Of a stretch of 64,000 nucleotides of DNA, positions 21,310 through 33,550 are shown in pieces. The notes under the pieces are model-generated. The model saw only the letters and a list, made by a program, of their open reading frames with translations, did not search any database and was not told the origin of the DNA. Source of the DNA: Brienomyrus brachyistius (taxonomy: Eukaryota; Chordata; Actinopteri; Osteoglossiformes; Mormyridae); NCBI RefSeq assembly GCF_023856365.1, contig NW_026043003.1, positions 1 to 64,000 on the forward strand, written 5' to 3'. Numbering within the stretch: the first letter of the stretch is position 1; every line of letters begins with the position of its first letter. The translations under genes were made by a program, and so were the position numbers.

Positions 21310-21382
21310 GGCCACAACCGGGATTCGAACCCCGGTCTCCCGTGTGAAAGGCGGCGATCTTACCACTACACTATCCAGCAAC
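21310..21382 (-). tRNA. trnae-uuc: tRNA-Glu(UUC)-like, U8 T1
   Basis: Consensus sequence. Confidence 0.6.
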
Positions 21383-21454
21383 TATATAATACAATATATA
21401 AAAAATATAATATAAATATAATATAAATATATAAAATATATAAAATATATTTTT

Positions 21455-21527
21455 GGCCACAACCGGGATTCGAACCCCGGTCTCCCGTGTGAAAGGCGGC
21501 GATCTTACCACTACACTATCCAGCAAC
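21455..21527 (-). tRNA. trnae-uuc: tRNA-Glu(UUC)-like, U8 T2
   Basis: Consensus gene, but its 5' flank is shortened by the S deletion 21 bp away. Confidence 0.6.
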
Positions 21528-22074
21528 TATATAATATAAGGGAGATTAGAGGACGTTATAATAACAACACTCTATTGATCCCCCTCTTACTGTCCATGAT
21601 ACACAATGACGAGACACATGTTCACTAATGACGAGAACTATTCTATTTTTCATGCCGGGTCCTTCAAATCTTACATTTACAAATCTTGTTCTTGTTCTCT
21701 GCTCGTTCCCGTAGATATATATTATTATACGGAGATTTACGGAGTCTTCAAAGACGGTCCAGCTCAAGGATCACTGTTGCTGTGGTGTAGATCAGCTGAT
21801 CTGTAGTAGTCTTCTACGTACATCTTCTAGTAGACCTTCTGAGGGTACTTCACGCATTCTTGGTCGGAGGGTCCAGGTTTCCAGCTTAGCTTATTTCTTA
21901 TTTCTCAGGTCAGCTGCTCTTGTATTCAGCCTACTAATATATATGGGGCTTGGTACCCAATCTCGGAATGTGGGGATGATGATATCTCCCCCCTGACCTG
22001 TCGTCCTGGCTCCCCCTTGTCGTAGCAATCGTGTTGTACCTCATCAATCTCTAGTTGTGATAGCAGTTGTTTCT

Positions 22075-22147
22075 GGCCACAACCGGGATTCGAACCCCGG
22101 TCTCCCGTGTGAAAGGCGGCGATCTTACCACTACACTATCCAGCAAC
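22075..22147 (-). tRNA. trnae-uuc: tRNA-Glu(UUC)-like, U9 T1
   Basis: Consensus sequence. Confidence 0.6.
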
Positions 22148-22219
22148 TATATAATACAATATATAAAAAATATAATATAAATATAATATAAATATATAAA
22201 ATATATAAAATATATTTTT

Positions 22220-22292
22220 GGCCACAACCGGGATTCGAACCCCGGTCTCCCGTGTGAAAGGCGGCGATCTTACCACTACACTATCCAGCAAC
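22220..22292 (-). tRNA. trnae-uuc: tRNA-Glu(UUC)-like, U9 T2
   Basis: Consensus sequence. Confidence 0.6.
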
Positions 22293-24770
22293 TATATAAT
22301 ATAAGGGAGATTTACGGGAAAATACTAATACGGGAGGACGGCGGGAAAGAGAAGTAAAATACGGTAGTTTCCCGGCCAAAACGGGAGACTTGACAGCCTG
22401 AGATGGCTTTTCCAGCGAAAACGACTTCATTATTTATCTGATTGATTTATCGACAGACCATCATACTTTTTAGACGTTATAATAACAACACTCTATTGAT
22501 CCCCCTCTTACTGTCCATGATACACAATGACGAGACACATGTTCACTAATGACGAGAACTATTCTATTTTTCATGCCGGGTCCTTCAAATCTTACATTTA
22601 CAAATCTTGTTCTTGTTCTCTGCTCGTTCCCGTAGATATATATTATTATACGGAGATTTACGGAGTCTTCAAAGACGGTCCAGCTCAAGGATCACTGTTG
22701 CTGTGGTGTAGATCAGCTGATCTGTAGTAGTCTTCTACGTACATCTTCTAGTAGACCTTCTGAGGGTACTTCACGCATTCTTGGTCGGAGGGTCCAGGTT
22801 TCCAGCTTAGCTTATTTCTTATTTCTCAGGTCAGCTGCTCTTGTATTCAGCCTACTAATATATATGGGGCTTGGTACCCAATCTCGGAATGTGGGGATGA
22901 TGATATCTCCCCCCTGACCTGTCGTCCTGGCTCCCCCTTGTCGTAGCAATCGTGTTGTACCTCATCAATGTAGGGAGCCGCCCACTGGCCCAATGGCGGA
23001 ATCCAATGGCGCAGCCGAAGGCTGTGAATGCGTGTTGGTCCTTCCAAGCGCTCCTGGGAATTACTTACCCTTTTTAATATACAAGATATTCTTTTAGACA
23101 CACATCTGACTCCATTTTATTAATGACCTTATTTCAGTATATTGTAGTCATGACGTTTATGTTGTTCGGATTACTTCGGGACTCTCCTTTAGATTACCAA
23201 CTCTAGTTTACCCCTGACGAAGGAGTCCGCCAGATTCGCCTCGGCCGACAGGGCGATCCGTGGGCTTGTTCCACAGGGTTTGTCTTAGATGCACGGAAAT
23301 CGGCACCATTTAAGACAATGTCAGCCTCTGATTATTCGGGTCCCTCGACCTATATAATTTCCCAAAGGCCCAGTGTCTGCCAATTACTGAGCATGTGGGT
23401 GCCTCGGAGATTAAGCCGATGTTTACCCGAACCACACGTACATCCACCTCAGAGGCTCAGCCGGGGGCAGCCCATATCATAACATGTGTCAACCTCAGCG
23501 GCTGTGACGGCGCACCTTTTGTTGCGGTAGTTTGTACGAGGTTTTACTTTGGGCTCGTCTCAGGGACTCCGCCGATGCCGCCCATTGTCTTACCATGTGA
23601 GCGTCTCAGGGACTATGCCCGGTGCCTAGGAACATAGTGTGTACGCCCCTCAGAGGGCAGACCGGTACCTTTCATCAGCATGTGTTGACCTCAGAGGTTA
23701 AGTCGGCCAGAAACTGAGCGTGTGCGAACTCCAGAGGTGCGGTTTTGGTATCCACCTAACTTAACTTGGGCAGTCGAGTTTGGGACCCGGATAAAGGGGA
23801 TTTAACCCAGAGGCTGCAAGATAGTATTTATCACTTTAGTCCTAATCAGGATAGAAGTCCAATCTGGAAAGTTTATAAAGAAGTTAGCAAATCAGACAGT
23901 CATGAAGTAATCAAGACAACATTTATTAAACATATTACAATATATAATTATTGACATGTGGCCACATACTTGTAAATACATTTGGACAAATACAATATTA
24001 AACAATCACATTCCTCAGCTGAGAGTGCACAAAGTTCTGCGGAAAGTATCTGACTACAGATGGACTTTCACGCAGTTCTCTGTGGGAGCTCTGATTACAG
24101 AGTAACTCCCCGAATCCTTCTGAGGCCCTTCCTTAAGTATCCAAACCAGGTGATGGCATGTCTCTGAAGACTGACCAATTTCGGTCAACGGTTAATTTTA
24201 GGGGCATTGTTGGCCTTGGTTCTCAAGTCCTCAGCCAATCAGATCACTTTAGGGGGTGGTCGTAATTCCCTTGTTCTGCCATGTGAGAGGCTCTCTCAGT
24301 TTGGTGGGTTTAGCCGAAGTTTCTATAGTTCTCTTAGGGAAAACTATACTGCCTTAAATCTGAGTGTATAACACTCGCCGTCTCATGCCTATTCAAACGA
24401 GACCAAACATGCGTGTATTTGTCCCTAACATCTATGTGTGGTGAGTTATCCTATTTCTAGTGGAAAAGGTGTCTGTGTCTGGGGACTGACAGCTGTTGTT
24501 GCTGTGGTTTGACTGTGGAACTCCGGCCACTCCAGGGGGTGAAAGGTCTTGCTTTTTCTGTATTGCTCCAGTTATTCTCAGGAGCCGGCAGGGCTTTGCC
24601 TTCCTTAAAAGGGATGGTTTGATGCGTGGAGTCCAATCTTGCCTGGGCCAGTGGATCCTTTTCTTGGAGCTCTGAGATGGACTGATGCAGGCTGATCAGA
24701 GTTGGGGCCTGCAGGACCTATAAGTTTTATGTCCTTACATCAATCTCTAGTTGTGATAGCAGTTGTTTCT

Positions 24771-24843
24771 GGCCACAACCGGGATTCGAACCCCGGTCTC
24801 CCGTGTGAAAGGCGGCGATCTTACCACTACACTATCCAGCAAC
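24771..24843 (-). tRNA. trnae-uuc: tRNA-Glu(UUC)-like, U10 T1
   Basis: Consensus sequence. Confidence 0.6.
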
Positions 24844-24915
24844 TATATAATACAATATATAAAAAATATAATATAAATATAATATAAATATATAAAATAT
24901 ATAAAATATATTTTT

Positions 24916-24988
24916 GGCCACAACCGGGATTCGAACCCCGGTCTCCCGTGTGAAAGGCGGCGATCTTACCACTACACTATCCAGCAAC
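24916..24988 (-). tRNA. trnae-uuc: tRNA-Glu(UUC)-like, U10 T2
   Basis: Consensus sequence. Confidence 0.6.
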
Positions 24989-27106
24989 TATATAATATAA
25001 GGGAGATTTACGGGAAAATACTAATACGGGAGGACGGCGGGAAAGAGAAGTAAAATACGGTAGTTTCCCGGCCAAAACGGGAGACTTGACAGCCTGAGAT
25101 GGCTGTCTCTGGCCACGCCCCCTACAGTCGGTCCGGCCCCTGGCTTTTCCAGCGTGTTCGCGAAAACGACTTCATTATTTATCTGATTGATTTATCGACA
25201 GACCATCATACTTTTTAGACGTTATAATAACAACACTCTATTGATCCCCCTCTTACTGTCCATGATACACAATGACGAGACACATGTTCACTAATGACGA
25301 GAACTATTCTATTTTTCATGCCGGGTCCTTCAAATCTTACATTTACAAATCTTGTTCTTGTTCTCTGCTCGTTCCCGTAGATATATATTATTATACGGAG
25401 ATTTACGGAGTCTTCAAAGACGGTCCAGCTCAAGGATCACTGTTGCTGTGGTGTAGATCAGCTGATCTGTAGTAGTCTTCTACGTACATCTTCTAGTAGA
25501 CCTTCTGAGGGTACTTCACGCATTCTTGGTCGGAGGGTCCAGGTTTCCAGCTTAGCTTATTTCTTATTTCTCAGGTCAGCTGCTCTTGTATTCAGCCTAC
25601 TAATATATATGGGGCTTGGTACCCAATCTCGGAATGTGGGGATGATGATATCTCCCCCCTGACCTGTCGTCCTGGCTCCCCCTTGTCGTAGCAATCGTGT
25701 TGTCTGCCAATTACTGAGCATGTGGGTGCCTCGGAGATTAAGCCGATGTTTACCCGAACCACACGTACATCCACCTCAGAGGCTCAGCCGGGGGCAGCCC
25801 ATATCATAACATGTGTCAACCTCAGCGGCTGTGACGGCGCACCTTTTGTTGCGGTAGTTTGTACGAGGTTTTACTTTGGGCTCGTCTCAGGGACTCCGCC
25901 GATGCCGCCCATTGTCTTACCATGTGAGCGTCTCAGGGACTATGCCCGGTGCCTAGGAACATAGTGTGTACGCCCCTCAGAGGGCAGACCGGTACCTTTC
26001 ATCAGCATGTGTTGACCTCAGAGGTTAAGTCGGCCCGTAACTGAGCGTGTGCGAACTCCAGAGGTGCGGTTTTGGTATCCACCTAACTTAACTTGGGCAG
26101 TCGAGTTTGGGACCCGGATAAAGGGGATTTAACCCAGAGGCTGCAAGATAGTATTTATCACTTTAGTCCTAATCAGGATAGAAGTCCAATCTGGAAAGTT
26201 TATAAAGAAGTTAGCAAATCAGACAGTCATGAAGTAATCAAGACAACATTTATTAAACATATTACAATATATAATTATTGACATGTGGCCACATACTTGT
26301 AAATACATTTGGACAAATACAATATTAAACAATCACATTCCTCAGCTGAGAGTGCACAAAGTTCTGCGGAAAGTATCTGACTACAGATGGACTTTCACGC
26401 AGTTCTCTGTGGGAGCTCTGATTACAGAGTAACTCCCCGAATCCTTCTGAGGCCCTTCCTTAAGTATCCAAACCAGGTGATGGCATGTCTCTGAAGACTG
26501 ACCAATTTCGGTCAACGGTTAATTTTAGGGGCATTGTTGGCCTTGGTTCTCAAGTCCTCAGCCAATCAGATCACTTTAGGGGGTGGTCGTAATTCCCTTG
26601 TTCTGCCATGTGAGAGGCTCTCTCAGTTTGGTGGGTTTAGCCGAAGTTTCTATAGTTCTCTTAGGGAAAACTATACTGCCTTAAATCTGAGTGTATAACA
26701 CTCGCCGTCTCATGCCTATTCAAACGAGACCAAACATGCGTGTATTTGTCCCTAACATCTATGTGTGGTGAGTTATCTCTCTCTATTTCTAGCTAGTGGA
26801 AAAGGTGTCTGTGTCTGGGGACTGACAGCTGTTGTTGCTGTGGTTTGACTGTGGAACTCCGGCCACTCCAGGGGGTGAAAGGTCTTGCTTTTTCTGTATT
26901 GCTCCAGTTATTCTCAGGAGCCGGCAGGGCTTTGCCTTCCTTAAAAGGGATGGTTTGATGCGTGGAGTCCAATCTTGCCTGGGCCAGTGGATCCTTTTCT
27001 TGGAGCTCTGAGATGGACTGATGCAGGCTGATCAGAGTTGGGGCCTGCAGGACCTATAAGTTTTATGTCCTTACATCAATCTCTAGTTGTGATAGCAGTT
27101 GTTTCT

Positions 27107-27179
27107 GGCCACAACCGGGATTCGAACCCCGGTCTCCCGTGTGAAAGGCGGCGATCTTACCACTACACTATCCAGCAAC
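27107..27179 (-). tRNA. trnae-uuc: tRNA-Glu(UUC)-like, U11 T1
   Basis: Consensus sequence. Confidence 0.6.
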
Positions 27180-27251
27180 TATATAATACAATATATAAAA
27201 AATATAATATAAATATAATATAAATATATAAAATATATAAAATATATTTTT

Positions 27252-27324
27252 GGCCACAACCGGGATTCGAACCCCGGTCTCCCGTGTGAAAGGCGGCGAT
27301 CTTACCACTACACTATCCAGCAAC
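27252..27324 (-). tRNA. trnae-uuc: tRNA-Glu(UUC)-like, U11 T2
   Basis: Consensus sequence. Confidence 0.6.
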
Positions 27325-29851
27325 TATATAATATAAGGGAGATTTACGGGAAAATACTAATACGGGAGGACGGCGGGAAAGAGAAGTAAAATACGGTAGT
27401 TTCCCGGCCAAAACGGGAGACTTGACAGCCTGAGATGGCTGTCTCTGGCCACGCCCCCTACAGTCGGTCCGGCCCCTGGCTTTTCCAGCGTGTTCGCGAA
27501 AACGACTTCATTATTTATCTGATTGATTTATCGACAGACCATCATACTTTTTAGACGTTATAATAACAACACTCTATTGATCCCCCTCTTACTGTCCATG
27601 ATACACAATGACGAGACACATGTTCACTAATGACGAGAACTATTCTATTTTTCATGCCGGGTCCTTCAAATCTTACATTTACAAATCTTGTTCTTGTTCT
27701 CTGCTCGTTCCCGTAGATATATATTATTATACGGAGATTTACGGAGTCTTCAAAGACGGTCCAGCTCAAGGATCACTGTTGCTGTGGTGTAGATCAGCTG
27801 ATCTGTAGTAGTCTTCTACGTACATCTTCTAGTAGACCTTCTGAGGGTACTTCACGCATTCTTGGTCGGAGGGTCCAGGTTTCCAGCTTAGCTTATTTCT
27901 TATTTCTCAGGTCAGCTGCTCTTGTATTCAGCCTACTAATATATATGGGGCTTGGTACCCAATCTCGGAATGTGGGGATGATGATATCTCCCCCCTGACC
28001 TGTCGTCCTGGCTCCCCCTTGTCGTAGCAATCGTGTTGTACCTCATCAATGTAGGGAGCCGCCCACTGGCCCAATGGCGGAATCCAATGGCGCAGCCGAA
28101 GGCTGTGAATGCGTGTTGGTCCTTCCAAGCGCTCCTGGGAATTACTTACCCTTTTTAATATACAAGATATTCTTTTAGACACACATCTGACTCCATTTTA
28201 TTAATGACCTTATTTCAGTATATTGTAGTCATGACGTTTATGTTGTTCGGATTACTTCGGGACTCTCCTTTAGATTACCAACTCTAGTTTACCCCTGACG
28301 AAGGAGTCCGCCAGATTCGCCTCGGCCGACAGGGCGATCCGTGGGCTTGTTCCACAGGGTTTGTCTTAGATGCACGGAAATCGGCACCATTTAAGACAAT
28401 GTCAGCCTCTGATTATTCGGGTCCCTCGACCTATATAATTTCCCAAAGGCCCAGTGTCTGCCAATTACTGAGCATGTGGGTGCCTCGGAGATTAAGCCGA
28501 TGTTTACCCGAACCACACGTACATCCACCTCAGAGGCTCAGCCGGGGGCAGCCCATATCATAACATGTGTCAACCTCAGCGGCTGTGACGGCGCACCTTT
28601 TGTTGCGGTAGTTTGTACGAGGTTTTACTTTGGGCTCGTCTCAGGGACTCCGCCGATGCCGCCCATTGTCTTACCATGTGAGCGTCTCAGGGACTATGCC
28701 CGGTGCCTAGGAACATAGTGTGTACGCCCCTCAGAGGGCAGACCGGTACCTTTCATCAGCATGTGTTGACCTCAGAGGTTAAGTCGGCCCGTAACTGAGC
28801 GTGTGCGAACTCCAGAGGTGCGGTTTTGGTATCCACCTAACTTAACTTGGGCAGTCGAGTTTGGGACCCGGATAAAGGGGATTTAACCCAGAGGCTGCAA
28901 GATAGTATTTATCACTTTAGTCCTAATCAGGATAGAAGTCCAATCTGGAAAGTTTATAAAGAAGTTAGCAAATCAGACAGTCATGAAGTAATCAAGACAA
29001 CATTTATTAAACATATTACAATATATAATTATTGACATGTGGCCACATACTTGTAAATACATTTGGACAAATACAATATTAAACAATCACATTCCTCAGC
29101 TGAGAGTGCACAAAGTTCTGCGGAAAGTATCTGACTACAGATGGACTTTCACGCAGTTCTCTGTGGGAGCTCTGATTACAGAGTAACTCCCCGAATCCTT
29201 CTGAGGCCCTTCCTTAAGTATCCAAACCAGGTGATGGCATGTCTCTGAAGACTGACCAATTTCGGTCAACGGTTAATTTTAGGGGCATTGTTGGCCTTGG
29301 TTCTCAAGTCCTCAGCCAATCAGATCACTTTAGGGGGTGGTCGTAATTCCCTTGTTCTGCCATGTGAGAGGCTCTCTCAGTTTGGTGGGTTTAGCCGAAG
29401 TTTCTATAGTTCTCTTAGGGAAAACTATACTGCCTTAAATCTGAGTGTATAACACTCGCCGTCTCATGCCTATTCAAACGAGACCAAACATGCGTGTATT
29501 TGTCCCTAACATCTATGTGTGGTGAGTTATCCTATTTCTAGTGGAAAAGGTGTCTGTGTCTGGGGACTGACAGCTGTTGTTGCTGTGGTTTGACTGTGGA
29601 ACTCCGGCCACTCCAGGGGGTGAAAGGTCTTGCTTTTTCTGTATTGCTCCAGTTATTCTCAGGAGCCGGCAGGGCTTTGCCTTCCTTAAAAGGGATGGTT
29701 TGATGCGTGGAGTCCAATCTTGCCTGGGCCAGTGGATCCTTTTCTTGGAGCTCTGAGATGGACTGATGCAGGCTGATCAGAGTTGGGGCCTGCAGGACCT
29801 ATAAGTTTTATGTCCTTACATCAATCTCTAGTTGTGATAGCAGTTGTTTCT

Positions 29852-29924
29852 GGCCACAACCGGGATTCGAACCCCGGTCTCCCGTGTGAAAGGCGGCGAT
29901 CTTACCACTACACTATCCAGCAAC
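29852..29924 (-). tRNA. trnae-uuc: tRNA-Glu(UUC)-like, U12 T1
   Basis: Consensus sequence. Confidence 0.6.
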
Positions 29925-29996
29925 TATATAATACAATATATAAAAAATATAATATAAATATAATATAAATATATAAAATATATAAAATATATTTTT

Positions 29997-30069
29997 GGCC
30001 ACAACCGGGATTCGAACCCCGGTCTCCCGTGTGAAAGGCGGCGATCTTACCACTACACTATCCAGCAAC
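29997..30069 (-). tRNA. trnae-uuc: tRNA-Glu(UUC)-like, U12 T2
   Basis: Consensus sequence. Confidence 0.6.
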
Positions 30070-30755
30070 TATATAATATAAGGGAGATTTACGGGAAAAT
30101 ACTAATACGGGAGGACGGCGCGAAAGAGAAGTAAAATACGGTAGTTTCCCGGCCAAAACGGGAGACTTGACAGCCTGAGATGGCTTTTCCAGCGAAAATG
30201 ACTTCATTATTTATCTGATTGATTTATCGACAGACCATCATACTTTTTAGACGTTATAATCCCCCTCTTACTGTCCATGATACACAATGACGAGACACAT
30301 GTTCACTAATGACGAGAACTATTCTATTTTTCATGCCGGGTCCTTCAAATCTTACATTTACAAATCTTGTTCTTGTTCTCTGCTCGTTCCCGTAGATATA
30401 TATTATTATACGGAGATTTACGGAGTCTTCAAAGACGGTCCAGCTCAAGGATCACTGTTGCTGTGGTGTAGATCAGCTGATCTGTAGTAGTCTTCTACGT
30501 ACATCTTCTAGTAGACCTTCTGAGGGTACTTCACGCATTCTTGGTCGGAGGGTCCAGGTTTCCAGCTTAGCTTATTTCTTATTTCTCAGGTCAGCTGCTC
30601 TTGTATTCAGCCTACTAATATATATGGGGCTTGGTACCCAATCTCGGAATGTGGGGATGATGATATCTCCCCCCTGACCTGTCGTCCTGGCTCCCCCTTG
30701 TCGTAGCAATCGTGTTGTACCTCATCAATCTCTAGTTGTGATAGCAGTTGTTTCT

Positions 30756-30828
30756 GGCCACAACCGGGATTCGAACCCCGGTCTCCCGTGTGAAAGGCGG
30801 CGATCTTACCACTACACTATCCAGCAAC
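30756..30828 (-). tRNA. trnae-uuc: tRNA-Glu(UUC)-like, U13 T1
   Basis: Consensus sequence. Confidence 0.6.
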
Positions 30829-30900
30829 TATATAATACAATATATAAAAAATATAATATAAATATAATATAAATATATAAAATATATAAAATATATTTTT

Positions 30901-30973
30901 GGCCACAACCGGGATTCGAACCCCGGTCTCCCGTGTGAAAGGCGGCGATCTTACCACTACACTATCCAGCAAC
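30901..30973 (-). tRNA. trnae-uuc: tRNA-Glu(UUC)-like, U13 T2
   Basis: Consensus sequence. Confidence 0.6.
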
Positions 30974-32655
30974 TATATAATATAAGGGAGATTTACGGGA
31001 AAATACTAATACGGGAGGACGGCGGGAAAGAGAAGTAAAATACGGTAGTTTCCCGGCCAAAACGGGAGACTTGACAGCCTGAGATGGCTGTCTCTGGCCA
31101 CGCCCCCTACAGTCGGTCCGGCCCCTGGCTTTTCCAGCGTGTTCGCGAAAACGACTTCATTATTTATCTGATTGATTTATCCACAGACCATCATACTTTT
31201 TAGACGTTATAATAACAACACTCTATTGATCCCCCTCTTACTGTCCATGATACACAATGACGAGACACATGTTCACTAATGACGAGAACTATTCTATTTT
31301 TCATGCCGGGTCCTTCAAATCTTACATTTACAAATCTTGTTCTTGTTCTCTGCTCGTTCCCGTAGATATATATTATTATACGGAGATTTACGGAGTCTTC
31401 AAAGACGGTCCAGCTCAAGGATCACTGTTGCTGTGGTGTAGATCAGCTGATCTGTAGTAGTCTTCTACGTACATCTTCTAGTAGACCTTCTGAGGGTACT
31501 TCACGCATTCTTGGTCGGAGGGTCCAGGTTTCCAGCTTAGCTTATTTCTTATTTCTCAGGTCAGCTGCTCTTGTATTCAGCCTACTAATATATATGGGGC
31601 TTGGTACCCAATCTCGGAATGTGGGGATGATGATATCTCCCCCCTGACCTGTCGTCCTGGCTCCCCCTTGTCGTAGCAATCGTGTTGTACCCCAGAGGCT
31701 GCAAGATAGTATTTATCACTTTAGTCCTAATCAGGATAGAAGTCCAATCTGGAAAGTTTATAAAGAAGTTAGCAAATCAGACAGTCATGAAGTAATCAAG
31801 ACAACATTTATTAAACATATTACAATATATAATTATTGACATGTGGCCACATACTTGTAAATACATTTGGACAAATACAATATTAAACAATCACATTCCT
31901 CAGCTGAGAGTGCACAAAGTTCTGCGGAAAGTATCTGACTACAGATGGACTTTCACGCAGTTCTCTGTGGGAGCTCTGATTACAGAGTAACTCCCCGAAT
32001 CCTTCTGAGGCCCTTCCTTAAGTATCCAAACCAGGTGATGGCATGTCTCTGAAGACTGACCAATTTCGGTCAACGGTTAATTTTAGGGGCATTGTTGGCC
32101 TTGGTTCTCAAGTCCTCAGCCAATCAGATCACTTTAGGGGGTGGTCGTAATTCCCTTGTTCTGCCATGTGAGAGGCTCTCTCAGTTTGGTGGGTTTAGCC
32201 GAAGTTTCTATAGTTCTCTTAGGGAAAACTATACTGCCTTAAATCTGAGTGTATAACACTCGCCGTCTCATGCCTATTCAAACGAGACCAAACATGCGTG
32301 TATTTGTCCCTAACATCTATGTGTGGTGAGTTATCCTATTTCTAGTGGAAAAGGTGTCTGTGTCTGGGGACTGACAGCTGTTGTTGCTGTGGTTTGACTG
32401 TGGAACTCCGGCCACTCCAGGGGGTGAAAGGTCTTGCTTTTTCTGTATTGCTCCAGTTATTCTCAGGAGCCGGCAGGGCTTTGCCTTCCTTAAAAGGGAT
32501 GGTTTGATGCGTGGAGTCCAATCTTGCCTGGGCCAGTGGATCCTTTTCTTGGAGCTCTGAGATGGACTGATGCAGGCTGATCAGAGTTGGGGCCTGCAGG
32601 ACCTATAAGTTTTATGTCCTTACATCAATCTCTAGTTGTGATAGCAGTTGTTTCT

Positions 32656-32728
32656 GGCCACAACCGGGATTCGAACCCCGGTCTCCCGTGTGAAAGGCGG
32701 CGATCTTACCACTACACTATCCAGCAAC
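32656..32728 (-). tRNA. trnae-uuc: tRNA-Glu(UUC)-like, U14 T1
   Basis: Consensus sequence. Confidence 0.6.
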
Positions 32729-32800
32729 TATATAATACAATATATAAAAAATATAATATAAATATAATATAAATATATAAAATATATAAAATATATTTTT

Positions 32801-32873
32801 GGCCACAACCGGGATTCGAACCCCGGTCTCCCGTGTGAAAGGCGGCGATCTTACCACTACACTATCCAGCAAC
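32801..32873 (-). tRNA. trnae-uuc: tRNA-Glu(UUC)-like, U14 T2
   Basis: Consensus sequence. Confidence 0.6.
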
Positions 32874-33550
32874 TATATAATATAAGGGAGATTTACGGGA
32901 AAATACTAATACGGGAGGACGGCGCGAAAGAGAAGTAAAATACGGTAGTTTCCCGGCCAAAACGGGAGACTTGACAGCCTGAGATGGCTTTTCCAGCGAA
33001 AACGACTTCATTATTTATCTGATTGATTTATCGACAGACCATCATACTTTTTAGACGTTATAATAACAACACTCTATTGATCCCCCTCTTACTGTCCATG
33101 ATACACAATGACGAGACACATGTTCACTAATGACGAGAACTATTCTATTTTTCATGCCGGGTCCTTCAAATCTTACATTTACAAATCTTGTTCTTGTTCT
33201 CTGCTCGTTCCCGTAGATATATATTATTATACGGAGATTTACGGAGTCTTCAAAGACGGTCCAGCTCAAGGATCACTGTTGCTGTGGTGTAGATCAGCTG
33301 ATCTGTAGTAGTCTTCTACGTACATCTTCTAGTAGACCTTCTGAGGGTACTTCACGCATTCTTGGTCGGAGGGTCCAGGTTTCCAGCTTAGCTTATTTCT
33401 TATTTCTCAGGTCAGCTGCTCTTGTATTCAGCCTACTAATATATATGGGGCTTGGTACCCAATCTCGGAATGTGGGGATGATGATATCTCCCCCCTGACC
33501 TGTCGTCCTGGCTCCCCCTTGTCGTAGCAATCGTGTTGTACCTCATCAAT
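32874..33550. repeat. S module (reference copy, short subtype)
   Basis: 677 bp, no protein or RNA gene recognised. It starts with a segment rich in ACGGG/CCCG words ('tttacgggaaaa', 'aatacgggagga', 'tttcccggccaaaacggg') that resembles a dispersed fish repeat. It has a direct repeat of 'aatgacgaga' near 33107 and 33129, and a perfect 14-bp palindrome AGATCAGCTGATCT at 33291-33304 next to a GTAGTCTTCTACGTAC hairpin-prone stretch. Confidence 0.75.

Larger units (their letters stand above)
21310..22074 (-). repeat. Unit U8, S-only with internal deletion
   Basis: 765 bp; the S module jumps from 'gggagatt' to 'gacgttataa' at about 21548, losing its first part. Confidence 0.9.
22075..24770 (-). repeat. 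Unit U9, S plus L
   Basis: 2696 bp. Recombinant S haplotype (GGCGGG without the 49 bp); L has a private 'cggccagaaactg' at about 23705. Confidence 0.9.
24771..27106 (-). repeat. Unit U10, S to L chimera
   Basis: 2336 bp; duplicate of U7 by junction (about 25703) and by the L insertion at about 26777. Confidence 0.9.
27107..29851 (-). repeat. Unit U11, long S plus L
   Basis: 2745 bp, the complete long form. Confidence 0.9.
29852..30755 (-). repeat. Unit U12, S-only, 17-bp deletion
   Basis: 904 bp; short subtype, with bases lost between 'gacgttataa' and 'tccccctct' at about 30260. Confidence 0.9.
30756..32655 (-). repeat. Unit U13, S to L chimera
   Basis: 1900 bp; junction 'gttgtacc|ccagaggctgc' at about 31691 removes the first 800 bp or so of L. 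Confidence 0.9.
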
